Below are positions 26,723-35,642 of a DNA stretch of 64,000 bases, one piece after another (the first letter of the stretch is position 1; every line of letters begins with the position of its first letter). The DNA comes from Flavobacteriales bacterium (GTDB taxonomy: Bacteria; Bacteroidota; Bacteroidia; Flavobacteriales; UBA7430). A program made the position numbers and the translations under genes. Location: positions 1 through 64,000 of the forward strand of contig PAMD01000011.1 of NCBI GenBank assembly GCA_002707145.1, written 5' to 3'. The notes below the pieces were generated by a model. That model was given only the letters and a program-made list of their open reading frames with translations. It ran no database searches and was not told the origin of the DNA.

Positions 26723-27286
26723 GTGATAAATATTATACTTGCTTCAAAATCTCCTCGAAGAAAAGAATTACTAGAACTCCTAGATATTCCTTTTTCTATT
26801 GAGGTTCGTGAAATAGAGGAAATATTCTCAAAAGATCTAGAGCTCGAGAAAGTTGCTGAATATTTAGCAAAACTCAAAGCAAGTGTATACGATTCTGTGC
26901 AAAAAAACCAAGTAGTGATTACTGCAGATACAGTTGTATTGTATAAGGGTAAAATTCTTGGGAAACCAAAAAATCTTTCAGAAGCAAAGAAAATGCTGTA
27001 CTCCTTATCTAATTCTAGCCATCAAGTTATTACTGGAGTTTGCATCAAATCCAGTGAAAAGATAATTTCTTTCTCCAGTAGCACAACAGTACATTTTAAA
27101 AAATTAAGCGAAAAAGAAATCAATTATTATGTGGAGAGTTACAAACCATACGATAAAGCTGGAAGCTATGGAATTCAAGAATGGATTGGAGCTATTGGAA
27201 TAACTAAAATAGAAGGCTCATATTTCAATGTAGTCGGACTTCCAGTTCAAGAACTCTATAAGCAACTCTCAGAACACTTTTTATAA
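26723..27286 (+). CDS. maf: Maf-type nucleoside triphosphate pyrophosphatase
   Basis: A 187-residue house-cleaning enzyme that hydrolyses non-standard or modified nucleotides (dTTP/UTP-type Maf). The N-terminal signature ILASKSPRRKELLELL is complete, with ADTVV around residue 70 and SYGIQEWIGAIGITKIEGSYFNVVGLP near the C-terminus containing the QEW/GxF residues. Translation starts at a GTG, the only plausible start before the signature. It is probably co-transcribed with the prenyltransferase gene. Confidence 0.92.
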   Translation: MINIILASKSPRRKELLELLDIPFSIEVREIEEIFSKDLELEKVAEYLAKLKASVYDSVQKNQVVITADTVVLYKGKILGKPKNLSEAKKMLYSLSNSSHQVITGVCIKSSEKIISFSSSTTVHFKKLSEKEINYYVESYKPYDKAGSYGIQEWIGAIGITKIEGSYFNVVGLPVQELYKQLSEHFL

Positions 27287-27319
27287 TTAATTTCAAATTG
27301 ACTCAACCTTTCTACAAAC

Positions 27320-28468
27320 ATGACATTCAAATCTATTGGTCTATCCGATTCAATCATAGAAGTTTTAGAAAATCAAAACTTTACAAAAACTTATCCTATT
27401 CAGGAAAAAGCTATTCCAGAAATACTGAGAGGGAAAGATATAATGGGAATTGCAATGACAGGAACCGGCAAGACAGCCAGCTATGCGTTTCCTATCATTC
27501 ATCAGCTTCAAAAAAATAGGGAGACTTTTAAGAATAGACATGTCCCTGTCTTGGTTTTGGTCCCAACAAGGGAACTGGCGGAACAAATCAAAGATGTATT
27601 TCAAAAATTAACTTCTCATCTACCGGAGAAGTTTAAAATTCAAGCAGTATATGGAGGGGTCTCAATAAATCCTCAGATGAAATCAATGAATCACACCTCT
27701 GTTTTAGTATCAACCCCGGGAAGACTCATCGACCTAATAGAATCCAAAGCATTACATTTAAATTCTCTTCGAACTTTAGTTTTAGATGAGGCCGACAAAA
27801 TACTGAGTATGGGATTTAAAGTAGAAATGGACCGCATATTAAAAGAGGTGCCAGTAAAATGCCAACACCTTTTATTTTCTGCAACATTGAGCCCTGAAAT
27901 TAAGGCTATAAAATTATTTAATCTGCGAGATCCTTTAATAATTGAAATAAAAGAAGCTACTGAAACTATTCGTTTAATAAGTCAGTTAGGCTATTGGATC
28001 CCAGAGGTAAAAAAAGGACCATTATTGAGGTATATACTCAATAAAGAATATGATAAGAAGGTACTTATTTTTACCTCTTCCACATACAAAGCTGATAATG
28101 TTGCCGATAAACTTCATAAAAATGGCATTGATGCTTCCGCAATTCATAGTAAAAAAAGTCAGTCTGCTAGATTAGAAGCTTTAGCCAGATTTAAATCCGG
28201 GAGTTTGAAGGTGATTGTTGCAACGGACCTACTTGCCAGAGGAATAGATGTGGAACAACTTCCTCTAGTAATTAATTATGAGCTTCCTAGGTCTCCTAAA
28301 GACTATGTTCACCGTATTGGTAGAACTGGAAGAGCTGAATCTATTGGGAAAGCTATCTCTTTAATCAGTCCCGAGGAAAAACATCATTTTAAAATTATCC
28401 AGAAAAAAATGAAAAAATGGGTAGATATGGTCGATGGTGAAAATATCGACCTTCATAACTATAAATAA
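27320..28468 (+). CDS. DEAD-box ATP-dependent RNA helicase
   Basis: A 382-residue helicase of the RhlE-like group. The Q motif region is F3...YPIQEKAIP (to about residue 33), Walker A is AMTGTGKT (45-52), motif Ia PTRELAEQ, Ib STPGR, motif II DEAD (156-159), motif III SAT, and motif VI HRIGRTGRAES. It ends shortly after the second RecA domain, without the basic C-terminal tail usual in RhlE or CsdA, so RNA binding may be weaker or rely on partners. It follows maf by 33 bases. Confidence 0.93.
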   Translation: MTFKSIGLSDSIIEVLENQNFTKTYPIQEKAIPEILRGKDIMGIAMTGTGKTASYAFPIIHQLQKNRETFKNRHVPVLVLVPTRELAEQIKDVFQKLTSHLPEKFKIQAVYGGVSINPQMKSMNHTSVLVSTPGRLIDLIESKALHLNSLRTLVLDEADKILSMGFKVEMDRILKEVPVKCQHLLFSATLSPEIKAIKLFNLRDPLIIEIKEATETIRLISQLGYWIPEVKKGPLLRYILNKEYDKKVLIFTSSTYKADNVADKLHKNGIDASAIHSKKSQSARLEALARFKSGSLKVIVATDLLARGIDVEQLPLVINYELPRSPKDYVHRIGRTGRAESIGKAISLISPEEKHHFKIIQKKMKKWVDMVDGENIDLHNYK

Positions 28469-28488
28469 TCATAAAGAGAGAAGAAGTG

Positions 28489-28496
28489 TATATTTG
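28489..28496 (+). promoter_or_regulatory. -7 box upstream of hypothetical gene
   Basis: A perfect TATATTTG lies 28 bases before the ATG at 28525, leaving a leader of about 20 bases. No TTTG is seen 19-20 bases further upstream. Confidence 0.4.
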
Positions 28497-28524
28497 AAAA
28501 TCTTGTTAAATTAAAAATATCATA

Positions 28525-28908
28525 ATGAGCCTAAAAGTTGTAGGATTTCAAAGTATTGGAGTTACGTATGAAGAAGATTATAATGAAATGGAGGATTGGA
28601 TTATCATTTACCATCAAAACTTTAAGCTAAGTAATGGAGCTTATATTACTATGAAGATCATAGAAAATAATTATGGTGATAAAATGAATGGAGATGAATT
28701 TAAATTTTATTATCTCGTAGAAGAGACGTTAAATCAAAAATCAAATAAATCATCTTCTTGGAAAGATAATTTAGTCAGTGGTGAAGAAATTGACGTGATT
28801 GAAGACTTTTGGCCTTCATTTTGTGATCAATATTGCGATGAACTTCAATTAAAAGACGAGGGTATGAGAGAGGGATTAAATGAAGAAGATATAGATGAGA
28901 TGATATGA
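28525..28908 (+). CDS. Hypothetical acidic protein
   Basis: I do not recognise this 127-residue protein. It has no signal peptide or membrane segment. It is strongly acidic, with a beta-like N-terminal half (LKVVGFQSIGVTYEED, WIIIYHQNFKL) and an EEDIDEMI tail. Two cysteines lie close together (FCDQYCDEL, near 103-107). It has its own promoter box and codon use like its neighbours, which supports a real gene. The role is unknown. Confidence 0.65.
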   Translation: MSLKVVGFQSIGVTYEEDYNEMEDWIIIYHQNFKLSNGAYITMKIIENNYGDKMNGDEFKFYYLVEETLNQKSNKSSSWKDNLVSGEEIDVIEDFWPSFCDQYCDELQLKDEGMREGLNEEDIDEMI

Positions 28909-28921
28909 TAAAGTAAATTAA

Positions 28922-29038
28922 AAAAAATTACAGACGAGTTTAGATAACAAAAAATATTTTGGCCTAATCTTTATTTATATAGCTGGTTTAATTGCTATGT
29001 TATGTGTAATTCGACAAACAAATAACCAGTATATTTAA
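28922..29038 (+). other. Open frame with one membrane helix but no standard start
   Basis: Between stops there is a 38-codon frame reading a short basic/polar N-terminus, a clear membrane helix (KKYFGLIFIYIAGLIAMLCV) and RQTNNQYI. No ATG, GTG or TTG precedes the helix; the only ATG falls within it. It may be a decayed small membrane-protein gene or chance. The rest of the 181-base interval holds nothing else I can name. Confidence 0.2.
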
Positions 29039-29089
29039 CTAATTTTTTCCGGTAAAAAATAATATTTTAGTAAAAAATGAGATTTGAAA

Positions 29090-29827
29090 ATGTACTTACA
29101 AAAAAAATATTTAGACTTAATATTAATAGGAGTTATTCTTTTATTAACTCAATCGTGTAACAAATCTAAAATAATCATTCTATCTAAGGCATCTCAGAAC
29201 TATATTGACTGGATTTATAATAAGAATACAATCATTTTAGATGCATATTCCATTTCAAATATTGATAGTATTCTGACAATTGCTGATGGCATTATAATTA
29301 CTGGAGGAGAAGACATTAACCCCTTAATTTATAACGATACCCTAAATCTAAAAGTGTGTGGTGAAATCAATCACAGAAGAGATACCTTAGAAAAAAAACT
29401 ATTTGATTATGCACTTGAAAATAAAACCCCATTAATTGGAGTTTGTCGTGGAATGCAAATGATTAATGTGGCATATGGAGGAAGCCTTTATGGAGATATC
29501 CCATCAGAAATTGGCACTGAAGTTATTCATAGAAATAAAGGTGAAGTTATGCATGAAATTACATTAACAGAGCCTTGTCCTCTTATTTTTCCGGATGGAC
29601 AAGATACTTTTATGGTAAATTCCTGGCACCACCAGGGATTAAAAGATATACCTAACGAAATTCATGTAGTAGCAAGATCCTTTGATGGACTCCCTGAAGC
29701 CATTTATATGGATGATGAAATTCATCCTTTCATGATTGCTGTTCAATTCCACCCTGAGAGACTTGGTTCTGAAAATTCTATTCATCAAACAATGAGAGAA
29801 AATTTCTTCAAGGCAATGTATAAATGA
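29090..29827 (+). CDS. Peptidase C26 family (gamma-glutamyl hydrolase-like) lipoprotein
   Basis: A 245-residue class I glutamine amidotransferase-like hydrolase, exported as a lipoprotein: the signal peptide ends in LLTQSC with C23. The nucleophile is C119 in GVCRGMQMINVAYGG, and the histidine-glutamate dyad lies in VQFHPERLGS. This matches peptidase C26, whose members cleave gamma-glutamyl bonds, for example gamma-glutamyl-GABA. The oxyanion-strand motif IITGGEDINP is present near residue 68-77. Most relatives are cytoplasmic, so lipoprotein export is notable. ATG 29090 is preferred to an in-frame TTG six bases earlier. Confidence 0.85.
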   Translation: MYLQKKYLDLILIGVILLLTQSCNKSKIIILSKASQNYIDWIYNKNTIILDAYSISNIDSILTIADGIIITGGEDINPLIYNDTLNLKVCGEINHRRDTLEKKLFDYALENKTPLIGVCRGMQMINVAYGGSLYGDIPSEIGTEVIHRNKGEVMHEITLTEPCPLIFPDGQDTFMVNSWHHQGLKDIPNEIHVVARSFDGLPEAIYMDDEIHPFMIAVQFHPERLGSENSIHQTMRENFFKAMYK

Positions 29828-29834
29828 GAAAAAT

Positions 29835-29861
29835 AGAAATTTTCCCAATTAAAAAATTTCT
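29835..29861. terminator. AT-rich hairpin after the C26 gene
   Basis: AGAAATTTT (29835-29843) pairs with AAAATTTCT (29853-29861) around a 9-base loop. It lies just after the plus-strand stop codon in a convergent gap. It has no GC clamp or strong U-run, so it is a weak terminator candidate. Confidence 0.35.
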
Positions 29862-29913
29862 AAAAATTAAATCCAAAATACTTCTTTAATGCTCGATTGT
29901 TGGTTGCCTTAAA

Positions 29914-29939
29914 TTTGATTTTTCTCATTAAAAATCAAA
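29914..29939. terminator. AT-rich hairpin after the HMG-CoA lyase gene
   Basis: TTTGATTTTT (29914-29923) pairs perfectly with AAAAATCAAA (29930-29939) across a CTCATT loop, 40 bases after the minus-strand stop. A 10-bp stem in a convergent gap suggests transcription termination, but the U-run is poor. Confidence 0.4.
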
Positions 29940-29978
29940 GCAAGACAAAAGTATTTAGTAATTTGAAAAACTGAAAGA

Positions 29979-30836
29979 TTATTTTTTAGGAACAAAAATT
30001 GATCTGGCCTGATTATAAGCTGATTCAAATGCAAAAGAATTCAATCCTGTGATTTCATTGTTCTCGTGCAAAAACGAAATCAATTTTTCTGTAGGTATAT
30101 TTCCTGTGAGTTCATTTTTTGCCATTGGACACCCCCCATATCCTTGAATAGCTGTATCGAAACGAATACATCCCGACTGGTATGCTGCCAAGACTTTGCC
30201 TTTCCATGTGTCAGGAGTCGTATGGAGATGTGCACCAAAGGTAATATTTTCGAAGCTTGGAATAAGAGTCGAAAATAAAGGCGAAATAGTTTTTTTAGTA
30301 GAAACGCCAATGGTATCAGATAAAGCTATAGTTTTCACACCCATATCAACGAGTAGTTCAGCTTGTTTTGCTACAATACTAGGATCCCATTCTTCACCGT
30401 AGGGATTGCCAAATGCCATGGATAAATACACAACTAGATCCTTATTTTTACGTAGACAAAGTTCCTGAATTTCTTCTACCAATACCAAGGATTGTGGTAT
30501 AGATAGATTTGTATTTCTTTTTTGAAAAATATCTGAGACAGAAAAAGGGTAACCTAGACATTGTATCTCGTCAAAGTATGTGGCATCAACTGCTCCCCTT
30601 ATATTGGCAACAATAGCCAATAATTTAGTATCGTTTTGGGCTATGTTCAATTGGCTGAGAACTTCTGCGGTATCTCGCAATTGAGGAATAGCTTTTGTAG
30701 AAACAAAAGAACCAAAATCTATGGTATCAAAACCCACTTTTAAAAGCGAATTAATATAATCTACTTTTTTTTTGGTGGGAATAAATTCTTTAATGCCTTG
30801 CATTGCATCTCGAGGGCATTCTACAACTTGTATCAT
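29979..30836 (-). CDS. Hydroxymethylglutaryl-CoA lyase
   Basis: A 285-residue TIM-barrel enzyme that splits HMG-CoA into acetoacetate and acetyl-CoA, the last step of leucine breakdown. The divalent-metal and catalytic residues are seen: R9-D10 and Q13 in ECPRDAMQG, H203 and H205 in GAHLHTTP, and C236 in the active-site loop GYGGCPMAKNELTGN. The N-terminus begins directly with the family motif. It overlaps the OmpA-family gene by four bases although the functions differ. Related DRE-TIM enzymes are the alternative, but the Cys loop favours HMG-CoA lyase. Confidence 0.9.
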   Translation of the reverse strand: MIQVVECPRDAMQGIKEFIPTKKKVDYINSLLKVGFDTIDFGSFVSTKAIPQLRDTAEVLSQLNIAQNDTKLLAIVANIRGAVDATYFDEIQCLGYPFSVSDIFQKRNTNLSIPQSLVLVEEIQELCLRKNKDLVVYLSMAFGNPYGEEWDPSIVAKQAELLVDMGVKTIALSDTIGVSTKKTISPLFSTLIPSFENITFGAHLHTTPDTWKGKVLAAYQSGCIRFDTAIQGYGGCPMAKNELTGNIPTEKLISFLHENNEITGLNSFAFESAYNQARSIFVPKK

Positions 30837-32719
30837 TCTAAGGAGATAATAGTTAATTCGGTTCTTCTATTTACAGATCTTTTCTCCTTGGACGTATTGT
30901 CGTTCTGGGGCAATGACATCCCGAAGCCTTTTGTTAGAATTCGTTCAGGAGCCACACCTTTTTGAGTCAAGGCATTTTTAACAGCTTGAGCTCTTTGATC
31001 TGAGAGTTTAATATTATAATCAACGGTACCAATATTATCAGTATGCCCTCCTATTTCAATTACTAGAAAAGGATTGGACTCCATAAAATAAATAATATTA
31101 TTTAACTCCGAGGAGGAGGAAGCTTTAAGAGTATAGGCAGCTTTATCAAAAAAGATGTTATCCAATCTGACCTGCTCACCAACTTTCAGGGGCTGAAGCT
31201 GAAAATTCTTAATAAGAATGGAACCTTGCTGGTCTAACACAATATTTTCTGAATAAAACAAATAGTTTTTTTTGCTCACCGTCAAAGCATAGGAAACATT
31301 TGAGGGCAAACATAACATATAATCTCCATTTTGATCACTCTTGGAAGGTTTGTAATCTCGACCAGAATCTAAATCAATTAATTCTATGTTAGCTTTTAAA
31401 CTTTTTTTGGTAACAGCATCCCTAACATTTCCCTGAACATAAGCAACTTCCATTGCTCTACTCTCATTTGGAAGATCAAAGGTGTATAAATCTAAATCAG
31501 TTCTTCCCAAGTTAAAGAAAGAAGAAGCAAAATAAGCTGTTCGCCCATCTCTGGCAACAATCATGGAATTTTCGTCTGAAGGAGAATTAATAGGATAACC
31601 GATATTTTTAACATTCCCCCAAACTCCGTGAATGTCTAACCTTGATAAGTAAATATCGAAACCACCCATACCTAAATATCCTTTTGATGAAAAATAAAGG
31701 GTTTGGTTATCCCAATGTAAAAAAGGTGAAATATCATCTTTGGAGGTATTAATCTCTTTGCCTAAATTTTTGGCTTGCATCCAGTCTCCTTCAGTGTTTT
31801 TATAAGATACCCAGATGTCTTTTTTACCGAAGCCACCATTTCGATTTGAAACGAAAAATAATTGCCTTCCATCTGAGGAAATAGCAGGCTGAGACTCCCA
31901 ACTTTCTGAATTTACTTTTTGACCTAAATTAACTGGCCTAGTCCATTCTCTATTGACAAAATGAGATTCATAAATATCACAAAGGCCATAGGAATCTAAT
32001 CGAGAACAAGCAGTAAAATAAATTGTCTTACCATCAGCAGTAATGCATTGGGCTCCTTCATTTTGTTGTGTATTTATTGGTTGACCTAAATTCTGACTTG
32101 GCTCCCACTGGTCGTTATTATGATAAGAACGATAAAAGTCTTCATTTCTGTATCCTTGCTCCATTTTACTCCTTGTAAAAATTAAAGTACTTCCATCCAC
32201 CGTGAGTGCAGGCAAATATTCATCTGCATCAGAATTAATATTTTCACCTAAATTTACCGGATCAAAAGCCACGGGATTCTTCTTTGCTGAAATAGAAAAC
32301 TCGCATGATTTTCTGAGAGCAGAAGCCTTTTCTTTGTAACTAATAGAGATAGACTTATAACTCATATACTTTTTGATATGCTTCAAAGCATCAGAATATT
32401 CTCCGATGGAATGTTCCGCTAAAGCCAATCGATAATACATAGGGTAAGAAAATCTGGGAGCAAGAGTAATAGACTTTTTATAAGCTTGAATACCTTGATT
32501 TTTGTCACCCATGGATACAAAAACATCTCCCAATAAAATCCATGCTTCAATGAATTCAGGATCTTTAGATAAGGCTTCAACTAAAAGAGGATATGCATGA
32601 GAATAGTCTTGAAGTTTGACGAAAAATTTTGCTTCTAAAAAAATTTTGGTGGCCTTTCGAGAATGGCTTGTTTCTTGAGCAGAAAGTTGAAAAATAATAA
32701 AGAAAAGAAAAAAACGCAT
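30833..32719 (-). CDS. OmpA family protein with TPR, propeller and CRD domains (PorE-like)
   Basis: A 628-residue envelope protein. After a signal peptide (1-14) come TPR repeats (about 20-140), then WD40-like PD40 beta-propeller repeats (about 165-425, with recurring LTVDGSTLIFTR, AISSDGRQLFFVSN, YFSSKGYLGMGGFDIY). A carboxypeptidase regulatory-like domain follows (about 435-510), then an OmpA C-terminal peptidoglycan-binding domain (about 515-628, GHTDNIGTVDYN, LSDQRAQAVKNAL). This exact order is that of PorE, a T9SS component tying the machine to peptidoglycan. PorE is a lipoprotein, while no lipobox is seen here, and paralogues are common. No porP gene is adjacent. Confidence 0.82.
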   Translation of the reverse strand: MRFFLFFIIFQLSAQETSHSRKATKIFLEAKFFVKLQDYSHAYPLLVEALSKDPEFIEAWILLGDVFVSMGDKNQGIQAYKKSITLAPRFSYPMYYRLALAEHSIGEYSDALKHIKKYMSYKSISISYKEKASALRKSCEFSISAKKNPVAFDPVNLGENINSDADEYLPALTVDGSTLIFTRSKMEQGYRNEDFYRSYHNNDQWEPSQNLGQPINTQQNEGAQCITADGKTIYFTACSRLDSYGLCDIYESHFVNREWTRPVNLGQKVNSESWESQPAISSDGRQLFFVSNRNGGFGKKDIWVSYKNTEGDWMQAKNLGKEINTSKDDISPFLHWDNQTLYFSSKGYLGMGGFDIYLSRLDIHGVWGNVKNIGYPINSPSDENSMIVARDGRTAYFASSFFNLGRTDLDLYTFDLPNESRAMEVAYVQGNVRDAVTKKSLKANIELIDLDSGRDYKPSKSDQNGDYMLCLPSNVSYALTVSKKNYLFYSENIVLDQQGSILIKNFQLQPLKVGEQVRLDNIFFDKAAYTLKASSSSELNNIIYFMESNPFLVIEIGGHTDNIGTVDYNIKLSDQRAQAVKNALTQKGVAPERILTKGFGMSLPQNDNTSKEKRSVNRRTELTIISLE

Positions 32720-32720
32720 A

Positions 32721-33371
32721 CTAAGGGATATTCATGTATTTGTGAGTTTGAAGAGAAATATTCCAGTAAGGGTGTTCTTTACTGTATTCAATAATCAGAT
32801 TTAATATTTCGGATTCTTTTGACCACTCTGGTTGCAAATACAATTTACACTCAGAAGAGACTTTTTCTGCTTGTTGCTCAGCAAAAAGAAAATCGTTAAC
32901 TCTAGAAATAATAATTTTGAGCTCATCTGCCTTTGCATAATTTTCTTCAAGAGGAAGTTTTCTTTTTTTTGGAGATAAAGTAAACCAGTCCCAATGACCA
33001 CTGTATGGGTGAGCTCCAGAGGTTTCAATATGGCAATCTATTTGCTGTCCCTGAAATAAAGTACATAGTCGGTCAAGTTGATGCATAAGTGGCTCTCCTC
33101 CAGTTACGACGACTTTTGTGGCCTTTGTTGATGATACCCAAACTACTATTTCCTCAATAGAATACAATGGATGATTCCCTTTCTCCCAACTTTCTTTTAC
33201 ATCACAAAAAATACAGCCCACATCGCAACCAGCAAGTCTAATAAAATAACATGGAACACCAGAGTGAAACCCTTCCCCTTGAATGGTATAAAAGTATTCC
33301 ATAACTGGCAAAACTGATCCTTCTTGAACAGCATCGATTATTTCTTTAGTGTAATTGGCTGAAGTATTCAT
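32721..33371 (-). CDS. queE: 7-carboxy-7-deazaguanine synthase
   Basis: A 216-residue radical SAM enzyme that converts carboxytetrahydropterin to 7-carboxy-7-deazaguanine on the way to queuosine. The iron-sulfur motif is C49-x3-C53-x2-C56 (LAGCDVGCIFCDV), the usual QueE form. FYTIQGEGFHSG at 27-38 and VTGGEPLMH (the SAM-binding GGE) are present. It is preceded by a TATCTTTG box only four bases before the ATG, and followed after one base by the OmpA-family gene. Other queuosine genes are not in the window. Confidence 0.93.
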   Translation of the reverse strand: MNTSANYTKEIIDAVQEGSVLPVMEYFYTIQGEGFHSGVPCYFIRLAGCDVGCIFCDVKESWEKGNHPLYSIEEIVVWVSSTKATKVVVTGGEPLMHQLDRLCTLFQGQQIDCHIETSGAHPYSGHWDWFTLSPKKRKLPLEENYAKADELKIIISRVNDFLFAEQQAEKVSSECKLYLQPEWSKESEILNLIIEYSKEHPYWNISLQTHKYMNIP

Positions 33372-33375
33372 AAGG

Positions 33376-33383
33376 CAAAGATA
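33376..33383 (-). promoter_or_regulatory. -7 box abutting queE start (leaderless)
   Basis: TATCTTTG on the minus strand, then CCTT, then ATG at 33371. The box fills the 23-base gap after the metalloprotease gene, so any -33 element is inside that coding region. Confidence 0.5.
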
Positions 33384-33394
33384 TTTAAAATAGA

Positions 33395-35479
33395 TCAGTC
33401 TTCTACTCGAACAAACTTAAGAACCTGTTTAGAATCTTTAGACCTTAGTTCAATATAAAACATTCCAAATGGTAAGTCTTCAAGATTTATAGAAATAAGA
33501 TTCTCTCCTTCAATTTGATTTCTTTTTATAAAAGTCTGTCCAATAGAATTCATCACGCGAATCTGGTAAGGATTACTTGAAAAATCCTGAAATTTAATAT
33601 ACAAGATATTTGATGCAGGGTTAGGATAAATAAGTGCATTGGAGGATCTTTCAACTTCATTATTGATTAAATCTGAATTAGGAACTAAAATCATTTTAAA
33701 ATCATCCAAAAAATAATGAAGTTGTGGTAATGAGTCGACAAGACCGTTAAATACAATTTCAGCTAATTTAATAGAGCCAAATGTTTCATCAATACCAGAA
33801 GAAAATGGCAAATCAGCAACTTTCTGGCTGCCCACATATAATTCCAAAATATTTCGATCTAAATCTATTAGCTGTGACATCCTAAACCATTGTCCTTGAG
33901 GAAAATTAAAAGAAATTGACTGTCCTCCGCTGGTTACAAGACCATTACCTGCACCATCATAAGTGACATGAAAAGCAACTTCTGGCTCAGAGCATAAACT
34001 TTCACTATAAACAGCATAAGAAGCTGCTCTTGCTTGAGGGACATATATTAAGAAAGATAAATTAAATGCACTAGATACTAGATTACCTAAATTTTTAGAA
34101 ACCTCATTGAGTCCATCATCCCCATTTATTTCGAGGTATTGACTTCCCTCAAAAGGTGCGATAAAATCAATGTTTGCAGAAAAAGTGTCTTGACAAAAAG
34201 CCATCCAATTATTGGTTTGTAGAAATAATAAAGAATCCGGTGAATACGATTCAAAATTATCAGAATCAAGTAAGTTCCCATAATAGGAAATTGTTAAATC
34301 AGTGGCAAATTGCTGGCCAACAGAATCTATTATCAGAACGTTATAGTTTCCGGGAAAAATACCAAATAAATCTTCAACATCTTCAGCGATGGTGTCTCCC
34401 TCTAGCAGATATATGATATGGAACGGTGGAATTCCTGAGGCAATATCAAGATGAATTTCTCCATCACTTACTCCAGATTCACTAGCATGTATAATCTCAT
34501 ATTCTGAAATTAATGCAGGAATTCCACAACCATTTGATTCAAGAATAGAGGAGCGATAATAAACTAAAGCAAAGTGCATTCGATCTACTTGTCCTTGGCT
34601 AAACATTACCATAGAAGAATCGTTTACATAATCCATATAATTCATAAACATGTCAGCAGTTTCACAAGATACTTGAGGATGAATTGGATTCCCAAAGTAG
34701 GCGTCTTCACTATTGGGTGTATCTGAAACAAAATCATTATTGCTATCGCAACCCCCAATTCCCCATGGATGCTTGAGATTTAAATAATGACCTAGTTCAT
34801 GCACTGCGGTTTTACCCATATTATAAATCGCATGGTCAGTATTTCCAAAATATGAATAGCCTACAACCAATCCTTGCTCACAATCGGGAATATTTGCTGT
34901 GGGCGTATTTGAATAACCTAAAACTCCTGAAGTGATATTGCCCACCCAGATATTCAAATAAAAATCTGTATCCCATGCATCAATACCTCCTTGATCTGTA
35001 TACTTAATATTGTCAATAGCTGTAGAAAAAGAACTAACAGTGGTATTAGTACGAGTAATACCATTGGTCGAATATCCATTTGGATCAACGCTGGCTAAAC
35101 AAAATTCGATTTCGGGATTACCAACTAATGTATCAAATTCACTTGGGGTTTGACTAATATCTTCGTTAAGTGCATTGTAAGTTTGATTAAGAATATCAAT
35201 TTGCTCGAGTATCTGAAGATCCGAAATTTCCATTTCCGTATTTTCTGGATTCTGAACAACATGAACAACCACTGGAATAGTATAGATCGAATAAACTTCT
35301 TTAGCTTTGTTTTTCATGTATAGTTCAAAAGCTATTTCCTCGTGTTCAACTAATTTAATAAAATCATCAGATTTCAAAGACTTCATATAGATAGAATCAA
35401 AATTACATCGAGGAATATGGTGCTGAGCATGCACAACAGAAATTACAAGAAAAAAAAGATTTATAATGAGGTACCGCAT
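33395..35479 (-). CDS. M43 (pappalysin-type) metalloprotease with T9SS type A tail
   Basis: A 694-residue secreted zinc protease. Residues 1-18 are a signal peptide. The metzincin site HExxHxxxLxH has H227, E228 and H231 (AVHELGHYLNLKH), followed by WGIGGCDSNNDFVSDTPN and the Met-turn MNYMDY. These match family M43 (cytophagalysin/ulilysin). A middle beta region (about 320-600) may bind substrate. The last 75 residues are a T9SS type A domain (IYPNPASNILYIKF, VMNSIGQTF, GMFYIELRS). It is likely exported to degrade proteins or to act at the surface. Confidence 0.9.
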   Translation of the reverse strand: MRYLIINLFFLVISVVHAQHHIPRCNFDSIYMKSLKSDDFIKLVEHEEIAFELYMKNKAKEVYSIYTIPVVVHVVQNPENTEMEISDLQILEQIDILNQTYNALNEDISQTPSEFDTLVGNPEIEFCLASVDPNGYSTNGITRTNTTVSSFSTAIDNIKYTDQGGIDAWDTDFYLNIWVGNITSGVLGYSNTPTANIPDCEQGLVVGYSYFGNTDHAIYNMGKTAVHELGHYLNLKHPWGIGGCDSNNDFVSDTPNSEDAYFGNPIHPQVSCETADMFMNYMDYVNDSSMVMFSQGQVDRMHFALVYYRSSILESNGCGIPALISEYEIIHASESGVSDGEIHLDIASGIPPFHIIYLLEGDTIAEDVEDLFGIFPGNYNVLIIDSVGQQFATDLTISYYGNLLDSDNFESYSPDSLLFLQTNNWMAFCQDTFSANIDFIAPFEGSQYLEINGDDGLNEVSKNLGNLVSSAFNLSFLIYVPQARAASYAVYSESLCSEPEVAFHVTYDGAGNGLVTSGGQSISFNFPQGQWFRMSQLIDLDRNILELYVGSQKVADLPFSSGIDETFGSIKLAEIVFNGLVDSLPQLHYFLDDFKMILVPNSDLINNEVERSSNALIYPNPASNILYIKFQDFSSNPYQIRVMNSIGQTFIKRNQIEGENLISINLEDLPFGMFYIELRSKDSKQVLKFVRVED

Positions 35480-35546
35480 TTTTTAGAAATAATGAATTAA
35501 ACCTAAGTAAAAATACAATTTATTTATTTACTCTTGTGTCATGCGA

Positions 35547-35598
35547 TCACATTTCAAATGTGAATATCATCGTGAATAAAAGGTCAATCGACGATGAT
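35547..35598. promoter_or_regulatory. Two inverted repeats upstream of ftsK
   Basis: TCACATTT-C-AAATGTGA (35547-35563) is a near-perfect 17-base palindrome. ATCATCG (35566-35572) and CGATGAT (35592-35598) form a second pair 19 bases apart. Both lie between the M43 gene and the ftsK -7 box, so they may be regulator sites or stem-loops. Confidence 0.4.
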
Positions 35599-35617
35599 TT
35601 AAGCCTCTCTTTTTAAT

Positions 35618-35625
35618 TACATTTG
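35618..35625 (+). promoter_or_regulatory. -7 box of ftsK promoter
   Basis: TACATTTG matches TAnnTTTG and is 17 bases before the ftsK ATG. A TTTA at 35598-35601 with a 16-base spacer is the best -33 candidate. Confidence 0.45.
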
Positions 35626-35642
35626 AATGAATAGATTTAGTT

